50,989 nucleotides of DNA from Thalassotalea_B sp049613795. GTDB lineage: Bacteria > Pseudomonadota > Gammaproteobacteria > Enterobacterales > Alteromonadaceae. Location: positions 1-50,989 of the forward strand of contig JBMZCX010000009.1 of assembly GCA_049613795.1 (NCBI GenBank), in the 5' to 3' direction. Numbering within the stretch: the stretch's first letter is position 1; every line of letters begins with the position of its first letter. This document shows, one piece after another, positions 27,687 to 37,064 of the stretch. A program made the translations under genes and the position numbers. The notes beneath the pieces are model-generated. The model saw only the letters and a list, made by a program, of their open reading frames with translations. It was not told where the DNA came from and ran no database searches.

Positions 27687-28193
27687 TTAAGCCGCTCGAA
27701 TATTACATCCTTGCTGGCTGATAGTCGCTACCGCATTAATGAATTGCTTCGGCTCAATAAAGCCACGCTTTTTAGCTAAAAGCTTACCTTCTTTATCAAA
27801 AAATAAAGTCGTAGGTGATGCAGCAACACCACCAATTGAACGCAAAAATGCTTTATTCGCTAGGTAAGCAGGCAGCCTACGGTCAAAGTGTTGTAGTTCA
27901 CGCTTTAGCTGGCGTTTACTTCCTTTGTTGCCAATAAGTGCTAAATTCACTTGATTAGCACATTGCTGCTGCACTTTTGCCAGCCATTGTCCTTGTTTTT
28001 TACACCACGAACAATCGGGTTGATACACGAGTGCGATGGTAGCAAGCTCACTGCGATATTCAGTAGGCTTTGCTTTTATTGAACTAATTTTTTTCAATGC
28101 TGTAAATGGTAACGTTTTAGCATTTAGCTCAACACTACTAAATGCTAAAACAATGACAGCGCTATAAAGTAAAAACAAAGAACAGCATTTCAT
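27687..28193 (-). CDS. Periplasmic thioredoxin-fold protein paired with a TonB receptor
   Basis: A 168-residue secreted protein: signal peptide about residues 1-26 (hydrophobic LFLLYSAVIVLAFSS), then a thioredoxin fold with active-site CSWC at residues 61-64 and a likely cis-Pro in VAASPTTLFF. Probably a TlpA/DsbC-like thiol reductase or disulfide carrier in the periplasm. ATG 28193 was chosen because it begins the signal peptide and lies 1 base after the stop of the receptor gene; the longer ORF from 28211 overlaps it. Co-transcribed with the receptor, which itself has a CxxC in its plug. Confidence 0.75.
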   Translation of the reverse strand: MKCCSLFLLYSAVIVLAFSSVELNAKTLPFTALKKISSIKAKPTEYRSELATIALVYQPDCSWCKKQGQWLAKVQQQCANQVNLALIGNKGSKRQLKRELQHFDRRLPAYLANKAFLRSIGGVAASPTTLFFDKEGKLLAKKRGFIEPKQFINAVATISQQGCNIRAA

Positions 28194-28194
28194 T

Positions 28195-30327
28195 TTATAG
28201 CTCAACGTCAAACCCTAAATAAAATTCTCGACCATGCAATGGGCCATAAATATAGGCCACATCGTAACCGCCGTCAGCGTCATAAAACAAAGGAGAACCG
28301 CCTTCTTCTATTTGCGTATAACCAAAAACATTCGAAACACCTGCATAAATTTCAACATGCTCACTTAAATGATATTGCACCCTGAACTCTGAATTAGAAA
28401 ATGCTGAAGCTGCTAGCGGTTTAGCTGAATGAAGATCATTTTTTATATTAAACCCTTCGTAAGCATATTTTGTTAAGTCTCTAGCACTGAACCAAATTGT
28501 TGACCAAAACAGTCGAAATTGATCATTATTCCATTCGATGTCAAACCCTGCGCGATCTTCAACTGGCACAATGGCATAAGACGAACGAAAATCTTTGTCA
28601 TACATAAAGCGTTCAACACTTAAGTTAACAGTCAGCTGTTCGGTAATATTGTAACCCGTTGATAGATCAAATGTTGTTACTGAGGCTGTATTTTCAAGCT
28701 GCCCCAATACAGGAACACCATAAGCATTAGCCTCTAAGCTTGCTAAGTTATCAACTTGTGAGTGAGCCAACGACAAGGTCGCAGCAACGGTTTCATTATC
28801 ATAGTTTAATGAGTAGCTTGCCGATAATGATTCTTCAAGTGCTGTAATATCAATTTGATAACCTTTCTCTGAATCTAAAATACCATGATCTGTTTCAAAA
28901 AATGATAATGGTGCTCGATAACCTCGCCCAGTCGAAAAGCGAGAAGTTAATTGCTCATTATGAAAATAACGGATGTCTAAACGAGGAGCAAAAAAGGTTT
29001 CATCAATTTCTTTACCCGTTTTGGCTGGGTCAACAAAATCAGCCACTATATTATCAATACGCAATGCCATGGCAATTTCTAACGATTCTATTGGCGTCCA
29101 AGTGTCTTGGAAAAATAAACCGACAGTGTTGTAGTCAAATGAGTCGCTTTCATATGCAGCTACCGACTCAAGCGCCTTAGTATCTGAACGCATTTCTTCT
29201 TGGCGGGAATCTATTCCATAAGTGATGAAATGTTCATCGTTTATTTCTGTATCAAATTTAGCACGAAAATACATCATGGTATCTTCAGCTTGATAATCTA
29301 TTCCCTCATAAAAAGAATCTTGGTTATGCTTAGCATAACTAACAGCAAATTCTGATGTGGTGTAGTCATTAATTTCTGTTAACCACTTAATATAAGCTTC
29401 ATCGCGTGAGGTATTAATCCACTCGGTAGTTTCCCAAGGCTTACCGATGTACTCTTCTCGCACATCGTCATTTTTAAATAATTGCATTGACTCAACACCA
29501 TCGTAACCAGAAAGTACTTCACCAATTGAGCGAGCATTATGCCCAATAACTGGACCACCAAATACTTCAGACTTTACTTTAGATAATCGAAATTCAATAT
29601 TGTTATAATCATTTAGGTCTTGGCTTATTAACGCTGTAACTGACTGATTTTCTTGAAAAGGAGCTTCACTTACACCGTTATCATCATGATCTTCTTGATC
29701 TTGCTTATCATATTGCGTTACAAGGGTTATGCCTGTTTTTCCATCAGTAGAAACACCGGTTGCCATACCTTTATAAGCGGTATAGTCATGTGAGCCTTTT
29801 GCTACACTAAAATTTACTTCGTTTTCATAAGCTTGCTTAGTAACAATATTTACGGTGCCACCAATTGCTTCGGGCGCAATTAGCGAGGCACCTGCGCCAC
29901 GGGCAACTTCAATACGGTCAACACCTGTAGTGGCTATTGCATCTACAGCATAAAAACCTGAAATAAGCGTGTGTGTGGGTAAACCATCAACCAAAATAGT
30001 GGTATGTTCGCCTTTCATGCCATTTAACATAATGCGTTTCACACCACACATTGAACATTCATTTGAAACATTTACACCAGGTTCATTGTTAATTGCATCA
30101 GACAAACTTAACGCGTTTTTATTTTCTATCATTAAACTGTCTAACACTTCAGTTTGCTGAATAACGTCTTTCAAACGTCCAGCTTGGCTGAGTTTTTGTT
30201 TAATTGTTCTTACTTCAATCACTTCAATATCATCATCTGATTGAGGTTGAGATGCAGCAAAAAGGTTAGTGCTTATTAACGCCGTTAAGGTATATGTTAT
30301 TGCTTGTGAAAGCCGAGATAATTTCAT
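28195..30327 (-). CDS. TonB-dependent receptor, Fur-regulated, with CxxC in plug
   Basis: Outer-membrane active transporter. ATG 30327 starts a normal signal peptide (MKLSRLSQAITYTLTALIST); the ORF upstream of it is not signal-like. A TonB-box region (IEVIEVR, about 34-40) precedes the plug, which contains ILVDGLPTH, IEVARGAGASLIAPEAIGGTVNIV, and an unusual CSMC at residues 91-94. The beta barrel ends in the aromatic-rich REFYLGFDVEL. 710 residues. A Fur box lies about 65 bp upstream, so a siderophore or iron-complex substrate is likely, though the ligand cannot be read from sequence. Confidence 0.88.
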   Translation of the reverse strand: MKLSRLSQAITYTLTALISTNLFAASQPQSDDDIEVIEVRTIKQKLSQAGRLKDVIQQTEVLDSLMIENKNALSLSDAINNEPGVNVSNECSMCGVKRIMLNGMKGEHTTILVDGLPTHTLISGFYAVDAIATTGVDRIEVARGAGASLIAPEAIGGTVNIVTKQAYENEVNFSVAKGSHDYTAYKGMATGVSTDGKTGITLVTQYDKQDQEDHDDNGVSEAPFQENQSVTALISQDLNDYNNIEFRLSKVKSEVFGGPVIGHNARSIGEVLSGYDGVESMQLFKNDDVREEYIGKPWETTEWINTSRDEAYIKWLTEINDYTTSEFAVSYAKHNQDSFYEGIDYQAEDTMMYFRAKFDTEINDEHFITYGIDSRQEEMRSDTKALESVAAYESDSFDYNTVGLFFQDTWTPIESLEIAMALRIDNIVADFVDPAKTGKEIDETFFAPRLDIRYFHNEQLTSRFSTGRGYRAPLSFFETDHGILDSEKGYQIDITALEESLSASYSLNYDNETVAATLSLAHSQVDNLASLEANAYGVPVLGQLENTASVTTFDLSTGYNITEQLTVNLSVERFMYDKDFRSSYAIVPVEDRAGFDIEWNNDQFRLFWSTIWFSARDLTKYAYEGFNIKNDLHSAKPLAASAFSNSEFRVQYHLSEHVEIYAGVSNVFGYTQIEEGGSPLFYDADGGYDVAYIYGPLHGREFYLGFDVEL

Positions 30328-30389
30328 TGAGATGTTATTCCGAGTGATGAATAATAAAATTTGTCGGCATATTACCAAACACAAACCCA

Positions 30390-30408
30390 AATGACAATCA
30401 TTCTCATT
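30390..30408. promoter_or_regulatory. Fur box upstream of the TonB receptor
   Basis: AATGACAATCATTCTCATT (minus strand AATGAGAATGATTGTCATT) matches the Fur consensus GATAATGATAATCATTATC well, with the central ATGAxAATxATT symmetry intact. Iron-replete repression of the receptor and its thioredoxin-like partner is expected. Confidence 0.85.
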
Positions 30409-30507
30409 TATATAATTATGATCGAGATCAAATTTTAAAGGATTAGATTAAATATTTAACTTGAACTTAGTTTAAGAAATATGGAACCAATTAAAATATA
30501 CTTGGCA

Positions 30508-32169
30508 TTATTCTTCGTCTGGTATGCGACAAGTTAGCTGCTGCCATTGATTAATCAACTTGTTTACTTGGTCTTGGCTATTTTCATTTAAATTTGCCGC
30601 ACCAAATGTTGTTATCGCTTTTTCTGCATATTCTAAATAAACGTCATCTAAAATATTTTTTTCTTTCATAGTGATCATTGTCGTTAGTAAACTAGAAGCA
30701 AACTTAATTGAGGTAGGCGCCAGTTGTTGTGCTTGAATTAATGCTTCCAAAGCGGGTGTGTAGCGGCCTTTTTTTGCATGCTCTTCAGCCATTTCATGTA
30801 AGTGCTTAGGTGTATAATGAATGTCAGATCGTTCTTGAGTTTCTTGCTCAATATACTTATTAATAACTTGGCTTGTTAGTGAGTCACCTAAAATTTGATT
30901 TTTAATTGCTTGTAACAGTACTCCTGCCTCTTCTCTCATTCCCAATTCGTGAAACACTTTAACTTTATCTAAATTATCTTCAATTGAAACGCTCGGGCGT
31001 AAACTTAAGTGGTTTTCGACTAAACGCTGTGCTTTATCTTTCATTTTTTGGCTATTATACAACCGCGCTTGTATAACGGTAAGCTGTTGGGACAGGTCAT
31101 GGTCCTTGCCGTATTCAAATGTTAAGCGTTTAATGTACTTTTCTACTTGCCCAATGAGCTTTTGAGCATTATCTTCTGACACCGTACATGCAAGATCAAT
31201 TGCCGAACGAATAACGTTTAGTAATAAATCGGGGGAGTCATGAATAGAGTTCTTTGCTTGTTTGGCTATATTTTGAGTAGCGAGGTATTGCCCTTGATGA
31301 TCATGATTTAAACGCGCTAAATCCCAAGACTTATGGTTACGGTCAATGTTACGAGGGGATAATGCTGTCGCATGTTTAATTTGTTCATATGCCGCAGAAT
31401 AATTTTCATGCTCTATATAATACTGCGCTAATAAGTCATGTGCAGCAAAACAGGTATCAGGCTTTTTAACTAAAGAAGCGATCATTTGCTGAATTTCTTC
31501 TAAACGCCCTTGCTTAAGTAATGCTTTCGCATAGCCAATATATACCCAGCCATAGTTAAACGTACTAAGTAATTGCTTATAAAATAGCTCAGCCTCGCTG
31601 TACTCAAGTAAATGAAGTAAAGCATCACCCTTCATTCTGAGGATATGCGCTTTATATTTATGAAGTTCAGGATTTTCTAAATGCCTGTCAGCAAAATAGA
31701 TGGCTTTTGAAAATTCTCGATGATCAAGTGCGTAATAAATATTAAAAAGCTGCTGCTTAATTTTTAATGTGTATAGTAATCGGTCTTGAACAAGTTTAGG
31801 TACTAATGGTTTCGCCCAAAAGTCGTCAGGTTCTAGTTCAATAATGGCATTAACTAGTGATTTATCGGTTTCTGTACTTAAAAATATTAATACTGTGGTT
31901 CGGCTAACAAAGCCTTTAACTTTTAGCTCTTCGAGTAAGTGAAAGCCATCTTTGTCACTATTGACATTAAATGAGCAAATTACGATATCAAAGCACGTTT
32001 TACTGCACAGTCTAACGCCGTAGTAGGCATTTTCTGCACAACTAACATTACGAATGCCTAATTCATAGAAAGACCGCTTTAGCACATCGTGTACTAAAAT
32101 ATTATCGTCAATAACGAGTACACGAAGTTGACTAAAATTTTTTAATCTATTTTTAGCTTCTAAGTCCAT
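30508..32169 (-). CDS. Response-regulator-like REC-TPR protein lacking the phosphoacceptor Asp
   Basis: 553 residues. Residues about 14-135 form a receiver domain: acidic pair D21-D22 (VLVIDDN), S98/T99 and K120 (FWAKPL) are kept, but the position of the phosphoacceptor Asp is Ser66 (DIVICSFNV). Residues about 150-540 are helical with TPR-like units (ALLKQGRLEEIQQM, HENYSAAYEQIKHATALSP, KGRYTPALEALIQAQQLAP). The REC-TPR plan is like VieB of Vibrio cholerae. It follows the degenerate hybrid kinase and a DUF1289 gene on the same strand, so it is probably its partner. Phosphorylation-independent signalling is inference. Confidence 0.8.
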   Translation of the reverse strand: MDLEAKNRLKNFSQLRVLVIDDNILVHDVLKRSFYELGIRNVSCAENAYYGVRLCSKTCFDIVICSFNVNSDKDGFHLLEELKVKGFVSRTTVLIFLSTETDKSLVNAIIELEPDDFWAKPLVPKLVQDRLLYTLKIKQQLFNIYYALDHREFSKAIYFADRHLENPELHKYKAHILRMKGDALLHLLEYSEAELFYKQLLSTFNYGWVYIGYAKALLKQGRLEEIQQMIASLVKKPDTCFAAHDLLAQYYIEHENYSAAYEQIKHATALSPRNIDRNHKSWDLARLNHDHQGQYLATQNIAKQAKNSIHDSPDLLLNVIRSAIDLACTVSEDNAQKLIGQVEKYIKRLTFEYGKDHDLSQQLTVIQARLYNSQKMKDKAQRLVENHLSLRPSVSIEDNLDKVKVFHELGMREEAGVLLQAIKNQILGDSLTSQVINKYIEQETQERSDIHYTPKHLHEMAEEHAKKGRYTPALEALIQAQQLAPTSIKFASSLLTTMITMKEKNILDDVYLEYAEKAITTFGAANLNENSQDQVNKLINQWQQLTCRIPDEE

Positions 32170-32186
32170 TAAGCCTCATTACATTG

Positions 32187-32399
32187 CTAGTTTGCACTAT
32201 TGTTGTTATTTTTTTTACGCTGTTCACATAAACGTAAAATATTTTTTTGCCCAGCTTCGTCAAGCTTTCTCCAAGCTCTAATTTCCTCAACATGACGAAA
32301 ACAGCCAACACAGACATCTTCGGGGTCTAAGCAGCATTTGCTAATGCACGGGCTTAAATTAGGTGGTGTTTCTATAACGGGTATATTGTTGGTACTCAT
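32187..32399 (-). CDS. DUF1289 small cysteine-rich protein
   Basis: 70 residues. The family motif is clear: SPCISKCCLDPEDVCVGC (C-x3-C-x8-C-x2-C type) followed by the FRHVEEIRAW box, then a charged tail. The four Cys may bind iron-sulfur or zinc; function is unknown. Its ATG touches the stop of the large hybrid-kinase gene (TAAATG), so translation is coupled, and it lies 17 bp before the REC-TPR gene. Why it sits inside a signalling operon is unclear. Confidence 0.85.
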   Translation of the reverse strand: MSTNNIPVIETPPNLSPCISKCCLDPEDVCVGCFRHVEEIRAWRKLDEAGQKNILRLCEQRKKNNNNSAN

Positions 32400-35300
32400 T
32401 TATATTGCTTCCGCGTATTCAGCAAGCTGCTGATATTTCAGTTGAATATTATTCATGCTCGTAGCAAAGTTGTTAACGTCTTTGGCTACAACTAATAACA
32501 TTAATTGCTCACACACCGATAATAAATCATTTGCTGCTAATATTTTTGCTGTTTTAATTATAGCGTGTAAAAGAGGCCTTGCCTTAATACAATCTTTCTC
32601 TTTCGTTATTATCATCAACTGACTAATGCCTTTGTCCAACGATGACATATAGTCACTTAACATTAATGCCGCTAACTCAGGTGAACCTTGATTTTCTGCG
32701 TACTTAACTTGATCAAATGCTAGCGAGGTGTCGTTGCCTTTATGCTTTATAGGCTTGGCAATAGCAGTACTTTTTGTGACATTATTTTGAGACTTTGTGA
32801 TCACTTTATTTACTAACGGCGCTTCTTTTAGCCAAGGCCTAAAAGCACTAATTAATGAGGAAAGGTCTAATACATTAGAGAGTAATACTAATTTCCAGCT
32901 TGAGTGCTTCTCAGTAATCCCATCGCGCCACTGCTGTATTTTAGTTGAAGAAAAGCTATAAACAGTTCTGCTGACAGTTTTTCCTACATTCAACGGTTGT
33001 AATGGAGACACATCTAGGTCATTCAACAAGATAAAGTAACGACCTGATTGCCACTGCTCAAGAAAGTCACGCTCATTACAAACGACATGAACTTGTAACC
33101 CCATCCAATGTAATAAGCGTAGTAATACTTCATGCTGGCTTGGGTCACTGACCGCTAATAATAATTCTACTTGGCTAGGAGAAAAACGATAAGGCTTAAA
33201 AAGCTCTGCTGGTAATAATAAGTTAGACGGTTGATCACTTTTAATTAATTGCTTAAGCGCTTCAGAAAAATGATGACTGTTTAAAAAGTTATGAGTGTGT
33301 GCAAACATACCTTTTTGATGAAAAGGCTGATTAAAAACTGGCTGACATACAAAAATTTTAGGTCTTAATTTTAATGGCAATGCAGCAACTTGTTTGTTAA
33401 TTTTTTCAAAATCATGTGTAAAAATATCACTTGATATAATAATTAATGCCAGCTTGTTTTGCGCGATTTTCTTAGCGGTAAGTCTCGATTTTAAGTACTT
33501 AATGTTAGCTATCGTAGATAAGATTGCCCCCTGCTTTTTAAGACGTTTCTCAAGTATGTTTGTTACCCATGCCTTATTACTAATAAGTAGGATATTACGT
33601 TGATTAAATTCAACTATTTCATCTGAATTAATATTTGAAACAAGTGTTGTTATTGGCATTACAAACGAAACGTTATAGCCATTATCAACCTCTTTTACTT
33701 GTAATTGTTCACAATGGGTTACCTTTAATAGAAGATAAAAATATTGCGTCAATAACGTTTGGTTAGCAAGTTTCTTATCATCAAGTTCAATTAAATTAGA
33801 AATAAATGCAGGCACCTGCACCGTGTTGTGTTGCTGAGTAACCGTAAAAGAAAAGTTTAAAAACTGTTGTCCTGAGTTTTTATCTGCCATTGACAGCGCA
33901 ATGTGCAAATTAGCCTTGGCCAAATCTTGCATTAAGCTACCACAAAAATGATATAAAGCTTGATGTAGCAATTGAATATTTAACTTACATGGCGCAATAA
34001 CGTGGCGATCAATTCTATATTCAAGTGTATTACCTTCATGATTAATACCAACGGAAATATTTGCGATTAAGCCCGATAGTTCTTCTACTAAATTAATATC
34101 ACTTAGCTGCATTATTTGGTTTTTATCGGATAAAGCGGTCATTAATTGTAATTGCTTTAACCATTCAATAATCAGCACGACTTGGCGGTAAACTTTTCTC
34201 GATGCACCACCAGCACCTAATGAAGCACTTTGACTCTGTAACAAAGTACGTACTAACATTTTGCATAATTTTCTTTTATTCTCAAAACGTTGAAGTTTTT
34301 CACTTTCTGTTTGTTGGCTAACTTTTTGATTAAGATCGACTAGTGCAGATTCCAACTTAACTTTTTGAGCTTGCACCACCAAGGTGCCATGCCAATATTG
34401 TTCGTTATACTCAACAGTAATCAGCAATAACCGTCCCTGCTTATCTTTAACGTTAAGCTGTAAAACGCCACCATTAACTTTAGTGGAGCGAGCAGCCGAT
34501 AAAATTTGACAAGCGACTGTCCGTGTAAAAGCGTGATACCAGCGTTGTTGCGGGCTAATTCCTAATATTTCTATAAACAAATGGTTACTTGAAGCTGGCT
34601 TTTGTGTTGTCCAAAGAACCGTTTGTTGATGCTGAGATAGCAATTTAAACTGCTGTTGTAAATACTGGTAGTCCGCTTCACCATGCTCGGGCTGAGATAG
34701 TTGCTCTATTAAGTCAAGTAACTGCTCTTGTTCAGTTGAAATAATAGGTGACTCCTCTCCTCCCTTAACACGCTGTGTAGCTACAAGTATTAAGTGCTGC
34801 TGATGATGCTTAATTAATGAAAACAGCTGAATCAAGAAAGTAATTAAAGTGATCGCAGTAGCAATTGATATTAATAAAAGAGTTATGTAATAGGCTTTAT
34901 CTGACGCCCTTACCTGTAACGGCAACATTGGCAGTAATGCCTTAGGCCATAACGTTTCTTCTGCTACATCTGTTATTGTTAACTGCCCTTTTAGTGATAG
35001 TAATAATTTATGCTGTGCTGCCACTACCGCAATAAATTCTTGGCTAACCCTAAGATTACCGCGCCATTTAGCCATAATACGTTGGTCTACCCACAACAAA
35101 TTATTAAGTTCAATAAGCAAAGAATGAATAGGTGAATTAATTGTACTGCTTTTATCCGATGTGGTTTCCAGCAGCTCCCCTACTCGTTGATTAAACTCAT
35201 TATTAAATGCGATAAAATTCTCCACATCAGTCGCTATTGTTAAATTATTCAATAGGAGAAGCGCTTGCGAAAAAAGCGTAGCATTTAGCTTGGCTGTGGG

Positions 35301-35777
35301 CTGAGAAGTCAATGTTTCTAATGCTATGTTGTTTTTTAAATCGGAAGTAATTAATTGCAACTGAACAATGGCACTTTGTTTAAATTGCTCATACTTTTCA
35401 GCGTTAACTGATAGAAGTGCAACTGGTTCACTAAAGGTTTGTACTTTACTTAAAAGCGTCATTGCTAATGCTTTATGCTGACTGCCATTTTTGATTAATC
35501 GAGTAAGAGTAGCTTGATAACTTGATAGCAAAGAGTGAAAATTTTGGGGTGTTTTCGCAATTAATATTTGAGCTAATAAGCGCTCCCCCTCTACAAGATA
35601 ATGATGTTCAGAAATTTGTTGCTGAAGTTCAGGAAGAGTTTGATGGCTAAATTGGTGGAATGCCGACTCTCGACTATAAAAAAAAGCTAATAAGCCAATA
35701 AATAAGCACCCCAATAATATTGAAGTAAATATAAAACGACTTTTAAGTTGCTGAGTAAATGAAGTTAAAGAAGCCAT
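32400..35777 (-). CDS. Degenerate hybrid histidine-kinase-like membrane protein with C-terminal Hpt
   Basis: 1125 residues. Transmembrane helices at about 15-34 and 296-318 enclose a ~260-residue periplasmic sensor region, largely helical. A cytoplasmic part follows with a kinase-like helical region near 490-545 that has no H-box histidine (NKRKLCKMLVRTLL), and an ATPase-like region near 560-700 where the N-box reads LHQALYHFCGSL, without the Asn residues. Two receiver-like regions (about 725-810 and 865-945) also lack clear Asp sites. Near the C terminus LLHAIIKTAKILAANDLL (His about 1070) resembles an Hpt domain. It looks like a sensor scaffold rather than an active kinase. First gene of the three-gene operon. 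Confidence 0.7.
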   Translation of the reverse strand: MASLTSFTQQLKSRFIFTSILLGCLFIGLLAFFYSRESAFHQFSHQTLPELQQQISEHHYLVEGERLLAQILIAKTPQNFHSLLSSYQATLTRLIKNGSQHKALAMTLLSKVQTFSEPVALLSVNAEKYEQFKQSAIVQLQLITSDLKNNIALETLTSQPTAKLNATLFSQALLLLNNLTIATDVENFIAFNNEFNQRVGELLETTSDKSSTINSPIHSLLIELNNLLWVDQRIMAKWRGNLRVSQEFIAVVAAQHKLLLSLKGQLTITDVAEETLWPKALLPMLPLQVRASDKAYYITLLLISIATAITLITFLIQLFSLIKHHQQHLILVATQRVKGGEESPIISTEQEQLLDLIEQLSQPEHGEADYQYLQQQFKLLSQHQQTVLWTTQKPASSNHLFIEILGISPQQRWYHAFTRTVACQILSAARSTKVNGGVLQLNVKDKQGRLLLITVEYNEQYWHGTLVVQAQKVKLESALVDLNQKVSQQTESEKLQRFENKRKLCKMLVRTLLQSQSASLGAGGASRKVYRQVVLIIEWLKQLQLMTALSDKNQIMQLSDINLVEELSGLIANISVGINHEGNTLEYRIDRHVIAPCKLNIQLLHQALYHFCGSLMQDLAKANLHIALSMADKNSGQQFLNFSFTVTQQHNTVQVPAFISNLIELDDKKLANQTLLTQYFYLLLKVTHCEQLQVKEVDNGYNVSFVMPITTLVSNINSDEIVEFNQRNILLISNKAWVTNILEKRLKKQGAILSTIANIKYLKSRLTAKKIAQNKLALIIISSDIFTHDFEKINKQVAALPLKLRPKIFVCQPVFNQPFHQKGMFAHTHNFLNSHHFSEALKQLIKSDQPSNLLLPAELFKPYRFSPSQVELLLAVSDPSQHEVLLRLLHWMGLQVHVVCNERDFLEQWQSGRYFILLNDLDVSPLQPLNVGKTVSRTVYSFSSTKIQQWRDGITEKHSSWKLVLLSNVLDLSSLISAFRPWLKEAPLVNKVITKSQNNVTKSTAIAKPIKHKGNDTSLAFDQVKYAENQGSPELAALMLSDYMSSLDKGISQLMIITKEKDCIKARPLLHAIIKTAKILAANDLLSVCEQLMLLVVAKDVNNFATSMNNIQLKYQQLAEYAEAI

Positions 35778-35876
35778 GCTTAATATTAATTATCCGAAGC
35801 CACAATTAAAGACCAACCTTCCAAAAGAGCATAACTGAATAATATGTATAATAGAGTCAACTCAACTGACATAACG

Positions 35877-35907
35877 TCTTTATTTATAGGGCCTTCTTAA
35901 ATAAAGA
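35877..35907. repeat. AT-rich inverted repeat between the kinase-like gene and the DUF4442 gene
   Basis: TCTTTATTTA (35877-35886) pairs with TAAATAAAGA (35898-35907) around an 11-base centre containing GGGCC. It could end the DUF4442 transcript, but it lacks a GC-rich stem. Confidence 0.35.
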
Positions 35908-36004
35908 ATACATCAGTTTATGGGAAAATCAGAAGAAATCAAAGCGGAAACACTTTATTTTTAACATTAAATTTACAGACAGACGGGTCTCTATATTAAC
36001 TTTC

Positions 36005-36490
36005 TTATGCTCTTTTAGTTACCCACGCCCAATGCATAAAACAGTCTATTGGCGCCTCACCTGACTCATCAGTAATACTCACAGCTACCATTAAGTCGCC
36101 TTTATCGCTGGCTTTCATTTGCTGTAATTGCTCTTCAGTAAGCGTAGCTCTCGCTTTTAATGCACCTTGCATACGGCGTAAAAAGTCCATTTTCATTGAT
36201 TTCAATAAAGGTAACTGCGAATCAGGTAAATTAATACCAAAAACTATGCCCGTTGCCGACTCAGCAAGTAAAGCCGCAGCAATCGCATGTACACCGCCAA
36301 TATGATTCTGCACTTTCTTTTTATTCGCTAGCTCTATTTCAACACATTGATGGTCAATATAGGTAATTTTAATCCCTGTTGTATTCGCATATTTAACCTG
36401 TGAGCAAAACAACTTTGTTAAAAGCCAAGATCTCATAAACTTTGGCCCAAAATTAATTTTCTTTACCATTTTACTTAGTCGATTACTCAT
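36005..36490 (-). CDS. DUF4442 hotdog-fold protein
   Basis: 161 residues without signal peptide. The segment NHIGGVHAIAAALLAESATG is the hotdog-fold thioesterase-like helix with its preceding loop, and LPLLKSMKMDFLRRMQGALKARATL fits the rest of the DUF4442 (YiiD C-terminal-like) family. Members are presumed acyl-CoA or acyl-ACP thioesterases, but substrates are unknown. ATG 36490. It may form a transcript with the small ORF 139 bp upstream. Confidence 0.8.
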   Translation of the reverse strand: MSNRLSKMVKKINFGPKFMRSWLLTKLFCSQVKYANTTGIKITYIDHQCVEIELANKKKVQNHIGGVHAIAAALLAESATGIVFGINLPDSQLPLLKSMKMDFLRRMQGALKARATLTEEQLQQMKASDKGDLMVAVSITDESGEAPIDCFMHWAWVTKRA

Positions 36491-36628
36491 TTGCCTTACC
36501 CTACGGAGTCAGTTTTACTTATTGTTAATCATACTGGTCTGACCTTCAAGCATAAGTTGTGAAAAACAGTAATAAACTAAATGTCACTCATGACTTGGGA
36601 ATGTGCTGGAGCTTAGCCTATAGCGATT

Positions 36629-36799
36629 CTAATTATAGCCTAAAACATAAAAAGGGGTTGAAGCCTCATTTACTTGCGTATGATAAAATAAAGGGGCTGC
36701 AGGCCTATGTTGTACTTTTTCTTCAGTGCTTTTTACTTCAACGTTATTAGCTAATTGCTTATGATCTTTTTTTTCAATATTATTTTTTTGAGTCGTCAT
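36629..36799 (-). CDS. Small 56-residue protein, unrecognised
   Basis: ORF of 56 codons starting MTTQKNNIEK with AGGGA 9 bases before the ATG. The first ~30 residues are highly charged (many Lys and Glu), the second half is Pro/aromatic (PAAPLFYHTQ, TPFYVLGYN) and ends just after that. This bipartite composition and the good ribosome site suggest a real gene. No signal peptide or membrane segment. An overlapping plus-strand ORF (36559-36750) looks less protein-like. I recognise no family. Confidence 0.5.
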   Translation of the reverse strand: MTTQKNNIEKKDHKQLANNVEVKSTEEKVQHRPAAPLFYHTQVNEASTPFYVLGYN

Positions 36800-36967
36800 T
36801 TCTTAGTCCCTGTCAATTAAATACCTTACTGAGTAAATTTTCATCGTTTATTTAATAAAAGAATATTGCTTATACTTTAGGACGGCATAAAATTAAGTTA
36901 TAGGTATCTATAAAGAACTATTTCCATAACATATTCTTTTAAAATAGAAATTTTTTCATTAAAAGCT
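36800..36967. other. Upstream region between the small ORF and the CapA-like gene
   Basis: Very AT-rich divergent promoter space with no ORF of note. The LysR-type palindrome described next lies at its right end. No clear -35/-10 pair was picked by eye. Confidence 0.4.
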
Positions 36968-36982
36968 ATGCCCTTAGGTTAT
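36968..36982. promoter_or_regulatory. LysR-type operator copy 1, upstream of the CapA-like gene
   Basis: ATGCCCTTAGGTTAT has the T-N11-A form, and the symmetry extends outward as GCTAT/ATAGC. It matches copy 4 (43795-43809) at 12 of 15 positions and at 17 of 21 when the flanks are included. Its centre is 90 bp before the CapA-like ATG. Confidence 0.55.
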
Positions 36983-37064
36983 AGCTCGCCTATTGATGAG
37001 AATAAAGCGCGAGTGACTAAAATAGATATAATGAAGCTATAACAAAATAATTTTAAGAGTTTTT

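Noticed and set aside
36559..36750. 63-residue plus-strand ORF
   Set aside because: Overlaps the better-supported minus-strand small ORF; no ribosome site.
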